Shown here: piece after piece, positions 10,427 to 24,201 of the stretch
Layout of the letters: each line of letters begins with the position of its first letter
Numbering within the stretch: the stretch's first letter is position 1
Assembly: GCF_963576675.1 (NCBI RefSeq)
Contig: NC_088918.1
Coordinates: 40,333,501 to 40,397,500 of the forward strand
Reading direction: 5' to 3'
DNA: 64,000 bases
Source: Euphorbia lathyris
Lineage: Eukaryota; Streptophyta; Magnoliopsida; Malpighiales; Euphorbiaceae
Program-made: the position numbers and the translations under genes
Notes under the pieces: model-generated
What the model was told of the DNA's origin: nothing
Seen by the model: only the letters and a program-made list of their open reading frames with translations
Databases searched by the model: none

Positions 10427-13400
10427 GATAGATATACCATTATATTCACTGGTCACCGAAAACTAAAGTGTTTATATGTATGTCCTCTTTTGCACTCAGT
10501 TCTGTCTGGGCGTTTGCAGTTTGTCTCTCTTGTTGTTTGCTACTAAATTATTGCGTTACGGTTCAAAGCTTTTCAGATTTTTTAATTATACTTTGATTCA
10601 GCTGTGTCTTTTTGGTTGCTATATATATATAAAGCATGATAGATAATATTTCACCATTATATTCACTGTTCACCGAAAAGCGTTTATATGTATGTCGTTT
10701 TTTGCACTTAGTTCCGTCTGGGCGTTTGCAATTTTGTCTCTCTTGTTGTTTGCTACTAAATTAGTGCGTGGACATAGGTATAAGAAACGATCTTAGGGTT
10801 CAAAGCTTTTCAGATTTTTTAATTATACTTTGATTCAGCTATGTCTTTTTGGTTGCCAGATAAGTGCAAGGAATGTATTTATAAATTGAGCTGCTCATTT
10901 GCTATTTAGCTACTTTGATGCTTGTCTAGAGGATTATTCTGCCAATTTGTTTTTCTCCCATAGTTTGACGTCAAAGATACATAATATAGGCAGCTATTAA
11001 CTTATTTTTTTGCTCAAGGATTTGATGCAACTACTTAGCTTATCTTACTGTTTTGCTAAATCTGAAATTCTGATTCTGCATGTTAAAAGCATCTAATATT
11101 CTTATGCCAATTTATTTGAAAAATTTGTAGTGCAGTTCCAATTTGCTTAGTACTTTCATGTTCCCCCTGCATAGAACTATTACTACTGAAAGCTTGAATA
11201 TGTGGCATTGTACACCATCTATGTGCCAAAGTTGTAAAATCTTCCTTATCTTTTCGTTACTCTTTACTGGCAACAGAGAGCTGCTGCAGACAGAATATTG
11301 CAGGAGTTGCAAAGCAATCTAGATATGTGGCTTCAAGTTGTACACATTTTACAGCACACAGAGAACCTAAACACCAAGTTCTTTGCCTTGCAGGTCAGTT
11401 CCATTATGCTGCTGCATTAGAATTTGAATTAGTTGTTTCAGTTACATGAATGTTTTAGAATTGGAAATTCTTGTTGATGTATCAAAATTCAATAAAATGT
11501 GTGATGTACTTGTCAATGATATCTTTGGGAAACCCGAAATCTAGGCTAAATCCCATGCATTGATGGTTTGGTCTTGTGATAATCAAGTATGATTGCTATC
11601 GACTTATCTGTGAACATCTTGTGATGCTCTTTGTTGCTGCTGTAATATATAATTCCTGGTTTTGGCAATCAAGAATTCATCCATGGTAGATAGTCTAAAA
11701 ACATTATTCTAACTGTAGGGTGGCTTTTGGTATTTTATTAAGAGAAGAATCCAGGTGCACCAAAGCATGAGGTAATGAAGCCGAAGTGGTGTGGCCCATG
11801 GGATTATCCTATTGGGTTGACATCACTAAGTTATGGATGATACAGTCAAATCAACCTAGTTAATAATCCAGTCAAATCAACCTAGTTAATAATCCAGTCC
11901 ATGGTGAAATCTAATTTCTTTTGTCCTTGTGCGACTGTAAGCTGAATGCATACTTCTTCTGTTTCAGTATCTTTAAAATGAATACCAATTTATATGGTTG
12001 CCAGTTTTGGCATGCTTGTGTTAATTTAGACTTCTGTATTTTTTTTTACTCCTACCTCAGAACACATTCTTTTAGAAAGTCCCCATTACTTTAAGTTCCA
12101 TGTCGGTATTTACTTTTATGAATTTAAATGGTTGATGAATAGCAAATTTCATAATTGGTGAACATGTGTTAATATTATTCATTTCTGTTCCCTTGTGCAG
12201 GTTCTTGAAGGGGTTATAAAATATAGATGGAATGCATTGCCTGTTGGTCAACGTGATGGAATGAAAAATTACATTTCTGAGGTCATTGTACAGGTATTTA
12301 TTTTCAAAAGTTGTAGTTTCAAGAAAGTTTGACTGCTTTGCTTATTTGTTCTCTTGAACTTTACGGGCAATTATTGATATTTCTTCTCAATTCACTCTTG
12401 TGTAGCTTTCCAAGAATGAGGCTTCTTTTCGATTGGAAAGGCTGTATGTCAACAAGCTCAATGTAATATTGGTTCAGGTACTAGTGTTGCTCATCAAAAT
12501 AATGTTTGTGGGAAGATGTTAATTTTGTTGCCAATGGGATTTATAACACTTGTCCTCATGTTACCTAGATGCCAGCTGAAATACATCTAATTTGCTTTTA
12601 CCTTTTTTTATTATTATTTTACTATTCTAAATATGTTCAACTGAGAAATCTTCGTTTAGTTTTCTATTTGGATTCTGTTAATCTATTTTCCTGCTACGAA
12701 CTTGTCTTTATTTTCTGAAAATATTATATAGTCAAAATTGTATGTTGAATTGTTACGCCTGGTTATACAGATATTGAAACATGAATGGCCAGCTAGATGG
12801 AGAAGATTTATTCCTGATCTTGTTGCTGCAGCAAAAACTAGTGAAACTGTTTGTGAAAATTGCATGGCTATTTTGAAAGTAAGTTTTCTGCCCATCGCCC
12901 CCTCAAAAAGAATTTATATATTTTTTTTTTAATAATGAATAGCATAAGCTGTTATATGGCAGCTTCTGAGTGAAGAAGTTTTTGACTTCTCACGTGGGGA
13001 AATGACTCAACAGAAAATTAAAGAGCTTAAACAATCACTAAACAGGTAACTTCTTCCTAGCTACTTGTTAGGTATAATATGTTTCTAAAGTCTCAGAGAT
13101 TGGTGTGTAGCTGACATGTAGGAATGTAATGGACTTCCTGAATTTGTTTCATTGTATTTGTTGAGAGGAAATAATTTGTTGTCAATTATTTGTTGTTCAA
13201 TTTTATCGTTTATGCTTGTGCTGCTTCGGAAACATGGTGATGTATGATAAAAAAGTTCCTGGTTGTATGTGGGGGCCTTTCTTGAAATTTTAGGAACTTT
13301 CATCCTTGCTTTTTTTAACTATTTAAATGACAGTTTCAGATTCAGGTTGAACAAAGTGAGAAAGTGGTCTTGTTTTTAAATCATTTCAAACCCCTTCTAT

Positions 13401-16400
13401 TACATTATTTGTATGTGTATTCTATTTTAATAAGGATTGTGTTTATTTGTTTACAGTGAATTTCAACTCATTCATGAGTTATGCTTATATGTACTATCAG
13501 CCTCCCAAAGAACTGAGCTCATTCGAGCAACACTGTCCACCTTGCATGCATTTCTCTCCTGGATTCCACTGGGCTATATTTTTGAATCCCCATTGGTATG
13601 TTTATTTTCTCAAATTATAGGAATATAACAAAAGCTTTGAGTTCGCAAAACTTTTGTTTTGAATGTTGAAGGAAGTTTTCCTGATATATGTAACACGCAT
13701 GCCTTGTCTGCCATGCCATACAGCTGGAAACACTGCTGAAGTTTTTCCCTATACCATCATATCGGAATCTAACACTCCAATGTTTGACTGAGGTACATTT
13801 TACTACTATGATAGATGGGTATATTTTCTGTTCTGATGAACTATTGACTCTTATTATTTTCTGATCTGATGTTTACAGGTTGCAACACTCAATTTTGGGG
13901 ACTTCTATGATGTGCAGTATGTTAAGATGTATAATTTCTTCATGGTACAATTACAGGTAGAGTGGGTATTTTAGATCAGAAATGGTCTGTCTACATTTCA
14001 CATATGATTATGATTGTCAATATTATTGATCTGAAGGAATTACTTATTCCCTTGTATGGACAATATATTTTAGGCCATTCTCCCACCAACCACAAACATC
14101 CCAGAGGCTTATGCACATGGATCTAGTGAAGAACAAGTCAGTGTTCCCATCACATGCGTTTCTATTACTTGAAGGCTTGACGTACAATGATGACCCTATT
14201 ATTCTGTCTTTTTCCTTTTCAGGCTTTTATTCAGAATTTGGCGATGTTTTTCACTTCATTTTACAAGGTAAGGTTCTAAGCTGATTATTTCTTTTAAAAC
14301 CATTAATAGGATCAGAATCATGTTTATCACATCACACCTTGTGTATTCCAGTAATATGCATTTTTCCATGTATTGCCAAAAAAGTAGAATTCCAGTATGA
14401 TAATGAATTTGTTTTTCTACATCTGGTTGAAGTAAAACCTTAAATGGACTGCAGACTGCTCATCACTTAAGTCGAACTCATGATAAATATAAGTTATATT
14501 GGACAATGATATGGGAAAAGGTTAATTTATCTCCCCGAACCAGTCCAGGACAGGGATTTAGTCGAATTGAGTTCAAATCTTTTCTGTATCAGTGGTATAG
14601 AATGATTAGCTAATTAATTTCTACTTTATGTGATTTAACTTCTATTCTAACTCTATGTTTAGTCTCTAATACTTCAATTATGGGCGAGTTACCATACCTT
14701 CATTTTATAAATTTTGTAACTATAGAAGTTACCTTCTGAATAGAAGACTCATTTGGTTTAAGTGATGCATCAATGCAACATTTAAGAGTTTTCGTGGTAA
14801 TACTTCCACAAGTTGGGCATGTTTTCTGTCCAGGGCTTAGACATATGTGCTAATAACTCTTTCTCCATACCATTGTATTTATGAGTGGATGTAGACAGGT
14901 AAGTTCCTGTCTATGCATCTGGCTTGCAATACATTGGAATCTTTATTAGCTCAACGTAAATAATTGAATTTTGGCATAACTTTTTACTCACATGTAGGTT
15001 CCAATTTCATGAATTATTGGCAACTAAGTTACACCTTTATTATTCTTTTTATCTTTTTGAAAAAATCACTGATGAAAGTTTCCTTGTTTTCAGTATCATA
15101 TTCGAGTGCTCGAAACGGCACCAGAGAACGTATCTTCATTAATGATGGGTCTGGAATACCTAATTAGTATTTCATATGTTGATGACACAGAGGTTTTTAA
15201 GGTATGGCATTTTCTCCCTCTGCCCAAATATTTCATTCTGGTATTAAGTTTAATAATCTTATGCTGTAGCTGCTCCTTGCTGTTTCAAATTTTTTGCAGG
15301 TTTGTTTGGACTATTGGAATGCCTTGGTTCTGGAGCTTTTTGAGGCACATCATAATTTGGACAATCCTGCAGTGACTGTTAGTATGATGGGGTTGCAGGT
15401 AATCTACAATTTGTGAGTGTCTTGTAATGGTTTAGAAGTAACATTCTTTGGTTTTGATCTATCTTCTATTTTTTTTGGCTGATTTTGGTTGCCCGAGCCT
15501 AAAGCATGCACACGGCTTGGTCATTTTTTCACTTTTTTTCTGAAGTGATTTTTTGTGCTAAAATATATAATTTTTCAAGGTTGATGAATTGAATTCCAAT
15601 TTAGATAGTAAAATGCTTTTTGAGGAATGTTGTGCCTTAATTTAAAGGGGGTTGTAAGTGAAAGACTTTTTGATGATAAATGTGGCTAAATGTCAGGTTG
15701 CTAGTCCAAGACAGTTTCAGAAGCTGCTAAGATCAAATTGTAATGTTGTTTTTGGGCAAATTTTTGGTTAGATGTGAGGCTGAAAGTATGAGTGATACTT
15801 ATCTTCAGACTACAGTTGACTCCCTGTTTTTGTTTGTTAGAGGTCTTGCTTGGACACTATCTCAATAAAAAAGGCAACACCCTATTTCCTTCTTTATTGA
15901 AACTCAACTTTGATTTCCAATTTGCATATATGCATGAATTCATATGTATATATTAATGCCTTTGGTTGTGAGTTTGTAACCTTTTCTTGTTCTGTAGAGC
16001 CTTCTATTTATCAAGGTCACTTGCTCAGGTTGTGTCTATGTATTGAACACCTATTTCCTTCTTTATTGAAACTCAATTTTAATTTCCAATTTGCATATAT
16101 CCATGAATTCATATGGATATATGAATGCCTTCGGTTGTGAATTTGTAACCTTTTCTTGTTCTGTAGTATTGGCCTTCTATTTATCAGGGTCACTTACCTC
16201 AGGTTGTGTCTATGTATTGAAGCAGATGCCTTTGCTTCATGGTATGGTAGATGGAATTGGCTCACAAATAATGCATAGGCGACAACTTTATTCTAGTCCA
16301 ATGTCAAAGTTGAGATTGCTTATGATTTGTCGTATGGCTAAACCTGAGGAGGTCTTGATAGTTGAAGATGAAAATGGAAACATAGTTCGGGAAACCATGA

Positions 16401-19400
16401 AGGACAATGATGTTCTTGTTCAATACAAGGTAAGAAAATTCAGGTTACATATACACAACTTTATAGGTTGAAACTTAATTTTGAATCTGAGATATGCTTC
16501 TGTTCTTACTGTAAGAAACATTGAGAAATCATTTGGGAACTTTCTCTCTCAATTGGAAAGTAAGATTTAAGTCCAATCCGCCCCATCCCCCTCTACCTGC
16601 CACCGAGAACTAGAGTTTGAAGGCCCCAAGATAACTGTAACACATTAGGGTTAATATCTTGCCACACGATGCTTGATTTATTTATTTATTTTTTCAAGCT
16701 CGAGTGAATTGTTTGTTACATTTTGGAATGTTCTTTCTCAACTGGAAAGTAAATTAAGTTCAATCCTCCCCAGCCCCATACCTGAATCCACCCTAGCACT
16801 CTACCTGCCCGGAGAACTATAGTTTGAAGAGCCCAAGATAGAAGTGACATGTTAGAGTTATCTAGCTACACAATGCTTGATGTATTCATTTTTTTTTTAT
16901 TTTCTCAATCTTGAGTGTGAATTGTTTGTTACATTTGGGAATGTTCTCTCTCAACTGAAGAATAAATTAAATCCAATCCAACCCAGCCCCGTACCTGCCC
17001 GTGAGAACAATAGTTTGCAGTGCCCAAGATAGAAGTAACACATTAGAGTTGGTATCTAGCTACAGAGTGCTTGATTATTTAATTTCTAAAGCTGGAGTGT
17101 GAATTGTTTGTTATTTTTGTTGTCCTATACTTCCCTAGGCCAGGTTAATATGTCGAACCATGCATGAACACCAAATTTGTACTATTGTGAATAACAGTAT
17201 GTTGTACTAGTTTAGAAATAAATCTTGTTGTGTTTTTCCATTGGGACTAATTTGTCTCTGAGCCTCCAGGAATGTTATGTTGTGAGTTGTAATGGCTAAT
17301 CAAAATTCTCTCACACAGATCATGAGGGAAACGTTGATCTACTTGTCTCATCTTGACCATGAGGATACCGAAAAGCAGGTAAGAATTTGTGGCATATTTA
17401 GAAGTTAATGATTTCGTTAGAAGTATACTGCTTGCGGAGAGACCTTTAGCCATATCCACTTACATGAATGCCAATTGCAGAAACTTGCAAATAACAATAG
17501 AAATCTTTTTTAGTTTAGCTTTTCCTTCAGTTTTCTAGATTTTCTTCAAGTTTGCCTTTTGGTTGTTAACATTATTGGTAAGCATTTACTTGGGAAGCTC
17601 CCCCAAAAGATCAATAATGACATTAATAATTGAAGCAACATATTTGAATATTGAAAGGAAGAGGACTCTCTGTTGTTCTATTAAATTCCTTAATGTTCTT
17701 GTTTTTTTATTGTACAATGCAGATGTTGAAGAAATTAAGTAAACAACTGAGTGGTGAGGATTGGAGTTGGAACAATTTAAATACCCTATGCTGGGCAATA
17801 GGGTCTATTTCTGGTTCTATGATGGAAGAACAGGTATGATGTATTTTTACTTCTTTCTTCACCTTCATGATTCCACTAATTGGCAGTCGTTTGACTTGAT
17901 GTATTTCGGGACGTCATAGCATGGTTCTTAAATCATATATTTTGTTCATCTGTTGATGTTGTGGACTTGGATAGAATTGTAACAATCACTATGCCTTTTT
18001 TGGTATGCCTTGACATTCTCCATCTGGGCTATTTGGCAGGAGAACAGATTTCTGGTGATGGTTATTCGGGATTTGTTGAATTTGTGTGAAATCACTAAAG
18101 GAAAAGATAACAAAGCCGTTATTGCAAGTAATATCATGTAAGATATGTCTTGCATCTTCTATTGAACACTAATGCATATTTTGATTGGAAGAACACACAA
18201 TAATCAAATTTCATTGGATGCTAAAAGATTGATAGGAATGTAACTTTAGAGGGCTAAGCTTTTCTACCTTTAACATTCCATCTGCAGGTATGTTGTTGGG
18301 CAGTATCCGCGATTTCTTAGAGCTCATTGGAAGTTCTTGAAAACTGTTGTCAATAAGTTGTTTGAGTTCATGCATGAAACACATCCTGGAGTTCAGGTTT
18401 TTAATCTTCTTTTTATTGCTTTATCAACTAACTATATTTTTCCGTCTTTGAGATGATATATTTGTTGCTAAATAATAAGAAATGCACTAAATAACACTGA
18501 CAACAATTGGAAATAGAAATTTACTGATGGAGTCCAGTAGAGCTCTAGAAAACAAACAAGAGCAGAATAGAAACAGACTAGAGCAGTCTCCACTGGAATG
18601 ACGAATTCCCTCCCTAAGTCATAAGAGCAGACCAACTGCTACTGCAGTTACAAAATGACCAACCTTTTTCTCTCTTCTAACTAACTACTATGTATATTTT
18701 TTTCTAAAAAAAATCGCGGATTCCCTCCAGCTCTTCCTCTTCTTATTCTACCGAGGCATTACTAACTACCCTTTCTGGCATTTTCTGCTCTGTTCCTTTG
18801 GTTACATCTGGTATGTACTTTGCAGACTTTAGGGCCTATCGTTGGCCTGCCTCAACGCATTTTCCAGCCCAATTGGGGACCCTTTATTACTATATTGCAT
18901 CTTAATGATTTCTAACTAGCCTACTGGATACATTGGGTCTCTTTTTGAATCTCTTTTTATGTTCACCATGACTTACATCTTGGCCTCCTTCAGGATATGG
19001 CCTGCGACACGTTCTTGAAAATTGTTCAGAAATGCAAACGGAAGTTTGTTATTCTACAGGTAAAGTTAGTGCCTTTTTGCTTTTGAAGCTTGTGTGTTTG
19101 GAAAATTTGTTCCTAATTATTAAGTACATATAGGCAATTCATAATTTGTTGATCTTTTTTCCAGGTTGGAGAAAGTGAACCATTTGTGTCTGAACTTCTA
19201 ACAGGCCTTCCTACAACTGTTGCTGATCTTGAGCCTCATCAGATCCATACATTTTATGAATCCGTAAGCTGTGTGACTGAGGGAAAATTTATGAAGTCTG
19301 CAAACTTGTTTGTAACTTTGTTACATCTGCCTTTTGCATTTTTTAATCAGGTGGGACACATGATTCAAGCAGAGTCAGATCCTCAGAAGAGAGATGAGTA

Positions 19401-22400
19401 CTTGCAGAGATTGATGGATCTTCCGAACCAGGTACATTTTCTATTTGAAGCCAACGAGCTTCTCTTCCTCTGTTATAGCTCATCTGAATCTTAAAGATTT
19501 TATTTGGTAATCTAATAATTGAAAGCTATGATTTAACTGCATTTGCAAGAATGAGGGGCAACCATCTTCATTCTATGTTGTTCTCTGGCTTTTGATAACT
19601 GACTACTTGTGCAGAAATGGGCTGAAATAATTGGGCAGGCTCGCCATAGTGTTGATTTTCTTAAAGATCAAGAGGTGATCAGAACTGTTCTCAATATATT
19701 GCAGGTATGCCTAATTCAGTGCTAGGATTTTGCTATCCGATTTCCAAAAGAAATCTTGAACTGGATGTTCTTTAAACTGAAACGGTAAACAATAAACTCA
19801 GCATGTCATTTGCCTGGTGCCACTTGTATTAAGTATTTTTTTTGTAGTATAAAAGAATTTGTAACTCAGTTCATAATGTGTATGCCTTTGATTTATAGAT
19901 TTTGTTTACACAGTCCAATTTTGGGTGTTGAAACCTCTACTGCGTTATGTGAGGTGGTACTAGTGGTCTTGCATTTTCATCAGTTTTATTGCCTTTTCCT
20001 ATTTGCAGACAAATACAAGTGCGGCTACTGCTTTGGGAACTTACTTCCTGTCCCAGATTTCTTTGATCTTCTTGGACATGCTTAATGTGTATAGGTATGC
20101 CTTTGGAATTATTTGTGAACATTTTAATCTGGTAGGAGTTGTTTTGATCTTGTCATGCTTTGAGAAATTTTTAATTGCTTACAGTTGACTATCTATGTCA
20201 TCTATGATTTCAATGGTTTGACAGAATGTACAGTGAGCTTATATCAAGTAGCATCGCAGAAGGAGGGCCTTTTGCATCTAGAACATCCTATGTGAAGCTT
20301 TTAAGGTTGGATAATGCTAAGTTTTATGATTTTTATTTGCTTTTTGCAAAAAAACCATGAACTTTTAGCAGCATTTAATACCATTTTGTGAACAGATCTG
20401 TCAAGAGAGAGACACTTAAGCTCATTGAGACATTTTTGGACAAGGCTGAAGACCAGCCACAGATTGGGAAGCAGTTTGTGCCCCCTATGATGGATCCTGT
20501 TCTTGGTGACTATGCTAGAAATTTGCCCGATGCAAGAGAATCAGAAGTTCTCTCACTTTTTGCAACAATTATTAACAAGTGTGTTATCTAATCTATCTAT
20601 GATTATGCATCCCCCCCCTCCTCAAGTATGTATGTTGCATGGAAACTCTCTGTCACTACCGTTTCCTGGTGTCCATTTCCATACAACATAGTATGTACTA
20701 TTGATAATAGAATAGAAGGGTACTTCATGACCTATAATCAATTTGAATACTTATACCTGTGAGAGTTGCTATATTTTATGCTTGTTTAACTCAATGTTGT
20801 TCTGAACTATCGGGGTGAAGCTAATAGAATATATTGCTGGGTAAGATTTGTGATGCTTGAGCTAAAGATTTTATCCCATGTTTTTGTTACCTGGTGGATT
20901 TAGGATTCATATGGGTTCTGTGTGTATCTTTACTGTGAGTTCAAGACCTGCTGGTCTCATTTAGTGAACTCAACGGGCAAAAACTGCATTTCAATCAATT
21001 TTTTTTTGGAGGTTGCTTTGATGCTGATGGTACCATTAGTATAGATATGAAGGTTGTAGTTAATCATGACACTGGAATAGGTCTATTATATGTTCCTCCC
21101 CTATTTGTGTCCCAAAGCCTCATTTCCATGATGTTATATATATATCTGCACGGCATGATTGTTGTAGCCAGAGTGAAGTTAGCTTTATTAATAGTGGGTT
21201 GTTGCCTATTAAATTGGTAATTATGTATTCTTATTATTGATAAAAAGCGCGGCCCAGTGCACTACGCGTCCCCGCTTAATTCTTATTATTGATATTAGTA
21301 ATTTTTCCCTTGGTATTCCTCTTGTCCTTTAAGGTACAAAGCTGCGATGATTGATGATGTTTCACGCATATTTGAAGCAGTTTTCCAGTGTACACTTGAG
21401 GTAACCATTCAGGCTTTCAGGCTGTAAATTTTCGTTAACATCTATGCAGACAATTCCATTTACTTTGTTGGTCCTGTATCAGAACTCTTGTATTGCGCTT
21501 TGCTATTGGCAAGAATTGTTAAATATATTTTCATAAATTGATTTTTTCAAAAACAAATGATGAACTGGTCACTGCAGATACAAGTTTAATGTATTCTTGT
21601 ATCTTGCTTGATAGTGGACATTGTATCAGACCATAGATTTCTTTCTATCAAATGTACATGTGATTATGAGAGAGTATCCTGGTGTATCATCAATGTCAAT
21701 CTATCTATTTTGAAGTCAGATCCACAATTAAAACTATGCGAACCATTTACTTGTTTGAATGACTAAACATTAGTCTAAGGGGAAATAGGTATCACATAGA
21801 AACTGTTGCTTATAATCAATGGATTGCTCTCTCTGAAATGTGATGTTTTCTGGAACTAGCTTATCCATGTGAATTGCATGTTATTCATGGCTGTCAATTG
21901 ATTGGTCCTGTCAACTTCTTAGAATTGTTATGCAAAACTGCATAGTTGTTAAAGGTGCGTCTCATGTGAGGCTCAAGGTCCTGCGCATGATAAGGTCATG
22001 TGGGCTTCACAGGCGCACCTCTTCTGCTTTTTGATTAGAGATTAGGTTTTTAATTTTTTTTTACTGCTCTCATTAAACTAAAAGGTTGATTAATCTCCAC
22101 CACTTATCCTGTTCAGTAAACTTAAATCTAAACCATTGTTCTAAGTAATAAAAAAGAATAAGAAGAGAACTAAAAATAGAAGGGAGGGAAGAAAAGTAAA
22201 GACACATAAAAGAGAGGAGCTCCTGCAGTGACACAAGAAACCAGCAGAGGTCTGCTGCAGTTCTAGTATTTCAGTCTCTTCTGTAAACACTGAACTCGGT
22301 GTTTTTGACATGTTTTTATGTGGTTTTGTCTTGTTTGTTTGGTTACAAGTCCTTTTTTTAGTTCATCATAACTTGTGCCTTCACTACTAGTCGAGTATTA

Positions 22401-24201
22401 GTGGCATTAGTATCAGATATTGATAGTTAGATTTTGTATCTTTTTTTTTTATCTTTTTCATTTTCTGCGCCTTCTGTTCATCAGGCGCGTGCTTGAGCCT
22501 TGCACCTAGGCTCCAGGACCGCCTAGCGCCTTTAACGACTATGCAAAACTGATGGCTGATATCTGAGTTGAATTTTCAGAGATTTTTTTTTTTTGTGTGT
22601 GTGTGTGTGTGTGTGTGGCTGATATGTCTGGTTTATACACCATGCAGATGATAACCAAAAATTTTGAAGACTATCCGGAGCATCGTCTCAAATTCTTTTC
22701 ATTACTTCGGGCAATTGCTACACATTGTTTTCCTGCTTTGATTCGATTGTCAAGTCAGGTTGGTTTTTGAATTTGTTAGTTCATTTTTATGAAGTGTAGC
22801 ACTGCTTTTTTCAAACTTACTTAAAATACAGTAGTTCATGATAAGAGTACTCTTTCTCCTTATAGAGTCATTTGCTATTGCATCTTAAAGTTGAAATATT
22901 TAAAGAATGCTGTTTTGCGAAGACTTGAAATTGGAGCTATTCTAGAGCTTTTGGTTGAAATTTTCTGTTTTATATGACCATTGCAATTTTCAGATTAGAT
23001 GTTTGCTACAAGCTACTAGTTATTTATATATTTATTGCGGGGTCTGGAGTCTGATGGGGCCCTTGAGGTTTTGTTTTATTTTTAAATTCAGAATCTGAGA
23101 TAGCAATATATTCTTTTGTAAGTTGAAATCCCCGGGCAACATTGTAAATCTCTTTAGTTGTGTGATACACTTCTGTTTTATTAGATGGTGTTTTATTTAT
23201 TTTTACATATTTTAGACTAATTATATTCTCATTCCCCTGTACGTCAGCAACTAAAACTTGTAATGGATTCAATCATATGGGCATTCCGGCATACGGAAAG
23301 GAATATTGCCGAAACTGGGCTGAACCTTCTGGTGGAAATGCTAAAAAACTTTCAGGTGTGACTTGTGATCAATTCTTCACTTCTTTCTATCTTATAAAGT
23401 ATCTTCATATGTAGTGCTAATTTGTCTTCTTAATCTACCAGGCTTCAGAATTCTGTAACCAGTTCTACAGGACGTACTTTTTGACAATTGAGCAGGAAAT
23501 ATTTGCTGTCTTGACCGACACATTTCACAAACCTGGCTTCAAATTGCATGTCCTAGTGTTACAACACTTGTTCTCTTTGGTATGTGCACTGTTTATCATT
23601 GATGAGCTTCAGAAGGAGCATTTGTAATTTAATATAGATGTGCATTTTCAGGTTGAGAGTGGTGCTTTGACAGAACCTTTATGGGATGCAGCAACAGTTA
23701 CTTATTCGTACCCCAACAATGTAATGTTTGTCCGGGAATATACCATTAAACTGTTGGGGTCATCATTCCCCAACATGTGTGAAGCGGAGGTGAAATAATA
23801 AATTATCTTTCTTTCTTTCTTTCACTGTGCTTTGTTGGATGTCACTGATATGATATTTGTTTAGGTTACCCAATTTGTTAATGGGCTATTTGAATCGAGA
23901 AATGAGCTCTCTGCATTCAAGAATCACATTAGGGACTTTCTTGTGCAATCAAAAGAATTTTCGGCCCAGGTAACACTAAAGAGTCTCATATTGTTTGCTG
24001 ACTTCTGCATGGCATTTTCTGCGATATGGTTCTAAAGTTAAACGAGAGGCAACATGCGACTCTTTCTTCTGTTTGCAGGACAATAAAGATCTTTATGCTG
24101 AAGAAGCTGCTGCTCAGCAAGATAGAGAGAGACTAAGAATGCTTTCTGTACCAGGGCTTATTTCCCCCAACGAGATCCAGGATGAGATGTTGGATTCGTA
24201 G
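9926..24201 (+). CDS. XPO1: Exportin-1 (CRM1), 32 coding exons
   Basis: Nuclear export receptor that binds Leu-rich export signals with RanGTP and carries cargo through the nuclear pore. Exons: 9926-10039, 11277-11393, 12201-12293, 12406-12477, 12771-12878, 12963-13045, 13457-13595, 13724-13792, 13879-13956, 14074-14136, 14223-14267, 15094-15201, 15300-15398, 16226-16429, 17319-17378, 17723-17833, 18040-18137, 18288-18396, 18994-19059, 19165-19263, 19351-19431, 19615-19704, 20009-20094, 20225-20305, 20396-20578, 21334-21400, 22648-22758, 23248-23355, 23442-23579, 23652-23789, 23865-23969, 24079-24201. All introns are GT-AG and phases join to 1,081 codons plus stop, against about 1,075 residues in Arabidopsis. 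The importin-beta N-terminal domain is near residues 40-110 and the Xpo1 HEAT region near 115-260; the rest is the CRM1 C-terminal HEAT array. The NES-groove cysteine (human C528) is kept as TGC at 17789-17791. The first ATG adds five residues (MASLA) before the conserved MAAEKL start at 9941; either may be used. It looks intact. Confidence 0.96.
10275..10857. repeat. Tandem repeat in XPO1 intron 1 (about 2.5 copies) with (AT)n
   Basis: Three starts of the same unit, opening 'tttgctactaaatta', lie at 10275, 10536 and 10749, giving periods of about 261 and 213 bases. The unit includes 'caaagcttttcagattttttaattatact' and a TA-dinucleotide run of variable length. The run is long in copy one (about 10383-10422) and short in copy two. 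Length differences between copies come mostly from the TA run. Confidence 0.8.
15876..16222. repeat. Tandem duplication just before XPO1 exon 14
   Basis: Two copies of a roughly 170-bp unit lie at about 15876-16046 and 16047-16222. Each begins '(a)cacc(c)tatttccttctttattga' and ends 'tgtgtctatgtattgaa'. Only the second is followed by the 'gcag' that serves as the acceptor at 16225. Both copies carry an internal 'cttgttctgtag' that looks like an acceptor. Confidence 0.85.
16520..17115. repeat. Three diverged tandem copies in XPO1 intron 14
   Basis: A unit of about 200 bases recurs three times, near 16525, 16722 and 16930. Shared phrases are 'aattgtttgttac', 'ctctctcaa(c/t)tg', 'cccagccccatacctg', 'gagaacta(t/g)agttt', 'cccaagata' and 'gatgcttgat'. 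The copies differ at many sites, so the duplication is old. Confidence 0.65.
21243..21278 (-). mobile_element. 36-bp truncated SINE 3' end with 16-bp target duplication
   Basis: Thirty-six bases in XPO1 intron 25 read, on the minus strand, like the 3' end of an Au-type SINE: 'gcgggga', then 'tagtgcactgggccgcg', then a short T run. They are bracketed by a perfect 16-bp direct repeat ATTCTTATTATTGATA at 21227-21242 and 21279-21294. That repeat length is typical of LINE-mediated retroposition, so this is best explained as an extremely 5'-truncated insertion. Confidence 0.75.
21941..22543. mobile_element. GC-rich hAT-type MITE in XPO1 intron 26
   Basis: The element is bounded by inverted ends CATAGTTGTTAAAGG and CCTTTAACGACTATG (one mismatch). 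It is flanked by a perfect 8-bp target duplication CAAAACTG (21933-21940 and 22544-22551). Length is 603 bp. Inner ends are rich in 'gcgcct'/'aggcgc', while the middle is AT-rich. The 8-bp duplication places it in the hAT superfamily. A related copy lies at 54411-54965. Confidence 0.88.
22594..22617. repeat. (TG)n microsatellite in XPO1 intron 26
   Basis: About 12 uninterrupted TG units follow a T run, 30 bases upstream of exon 27. Such runs near acceptors can affect splicing, but no effect can be read from sequence alone. Confidence 0.9.
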
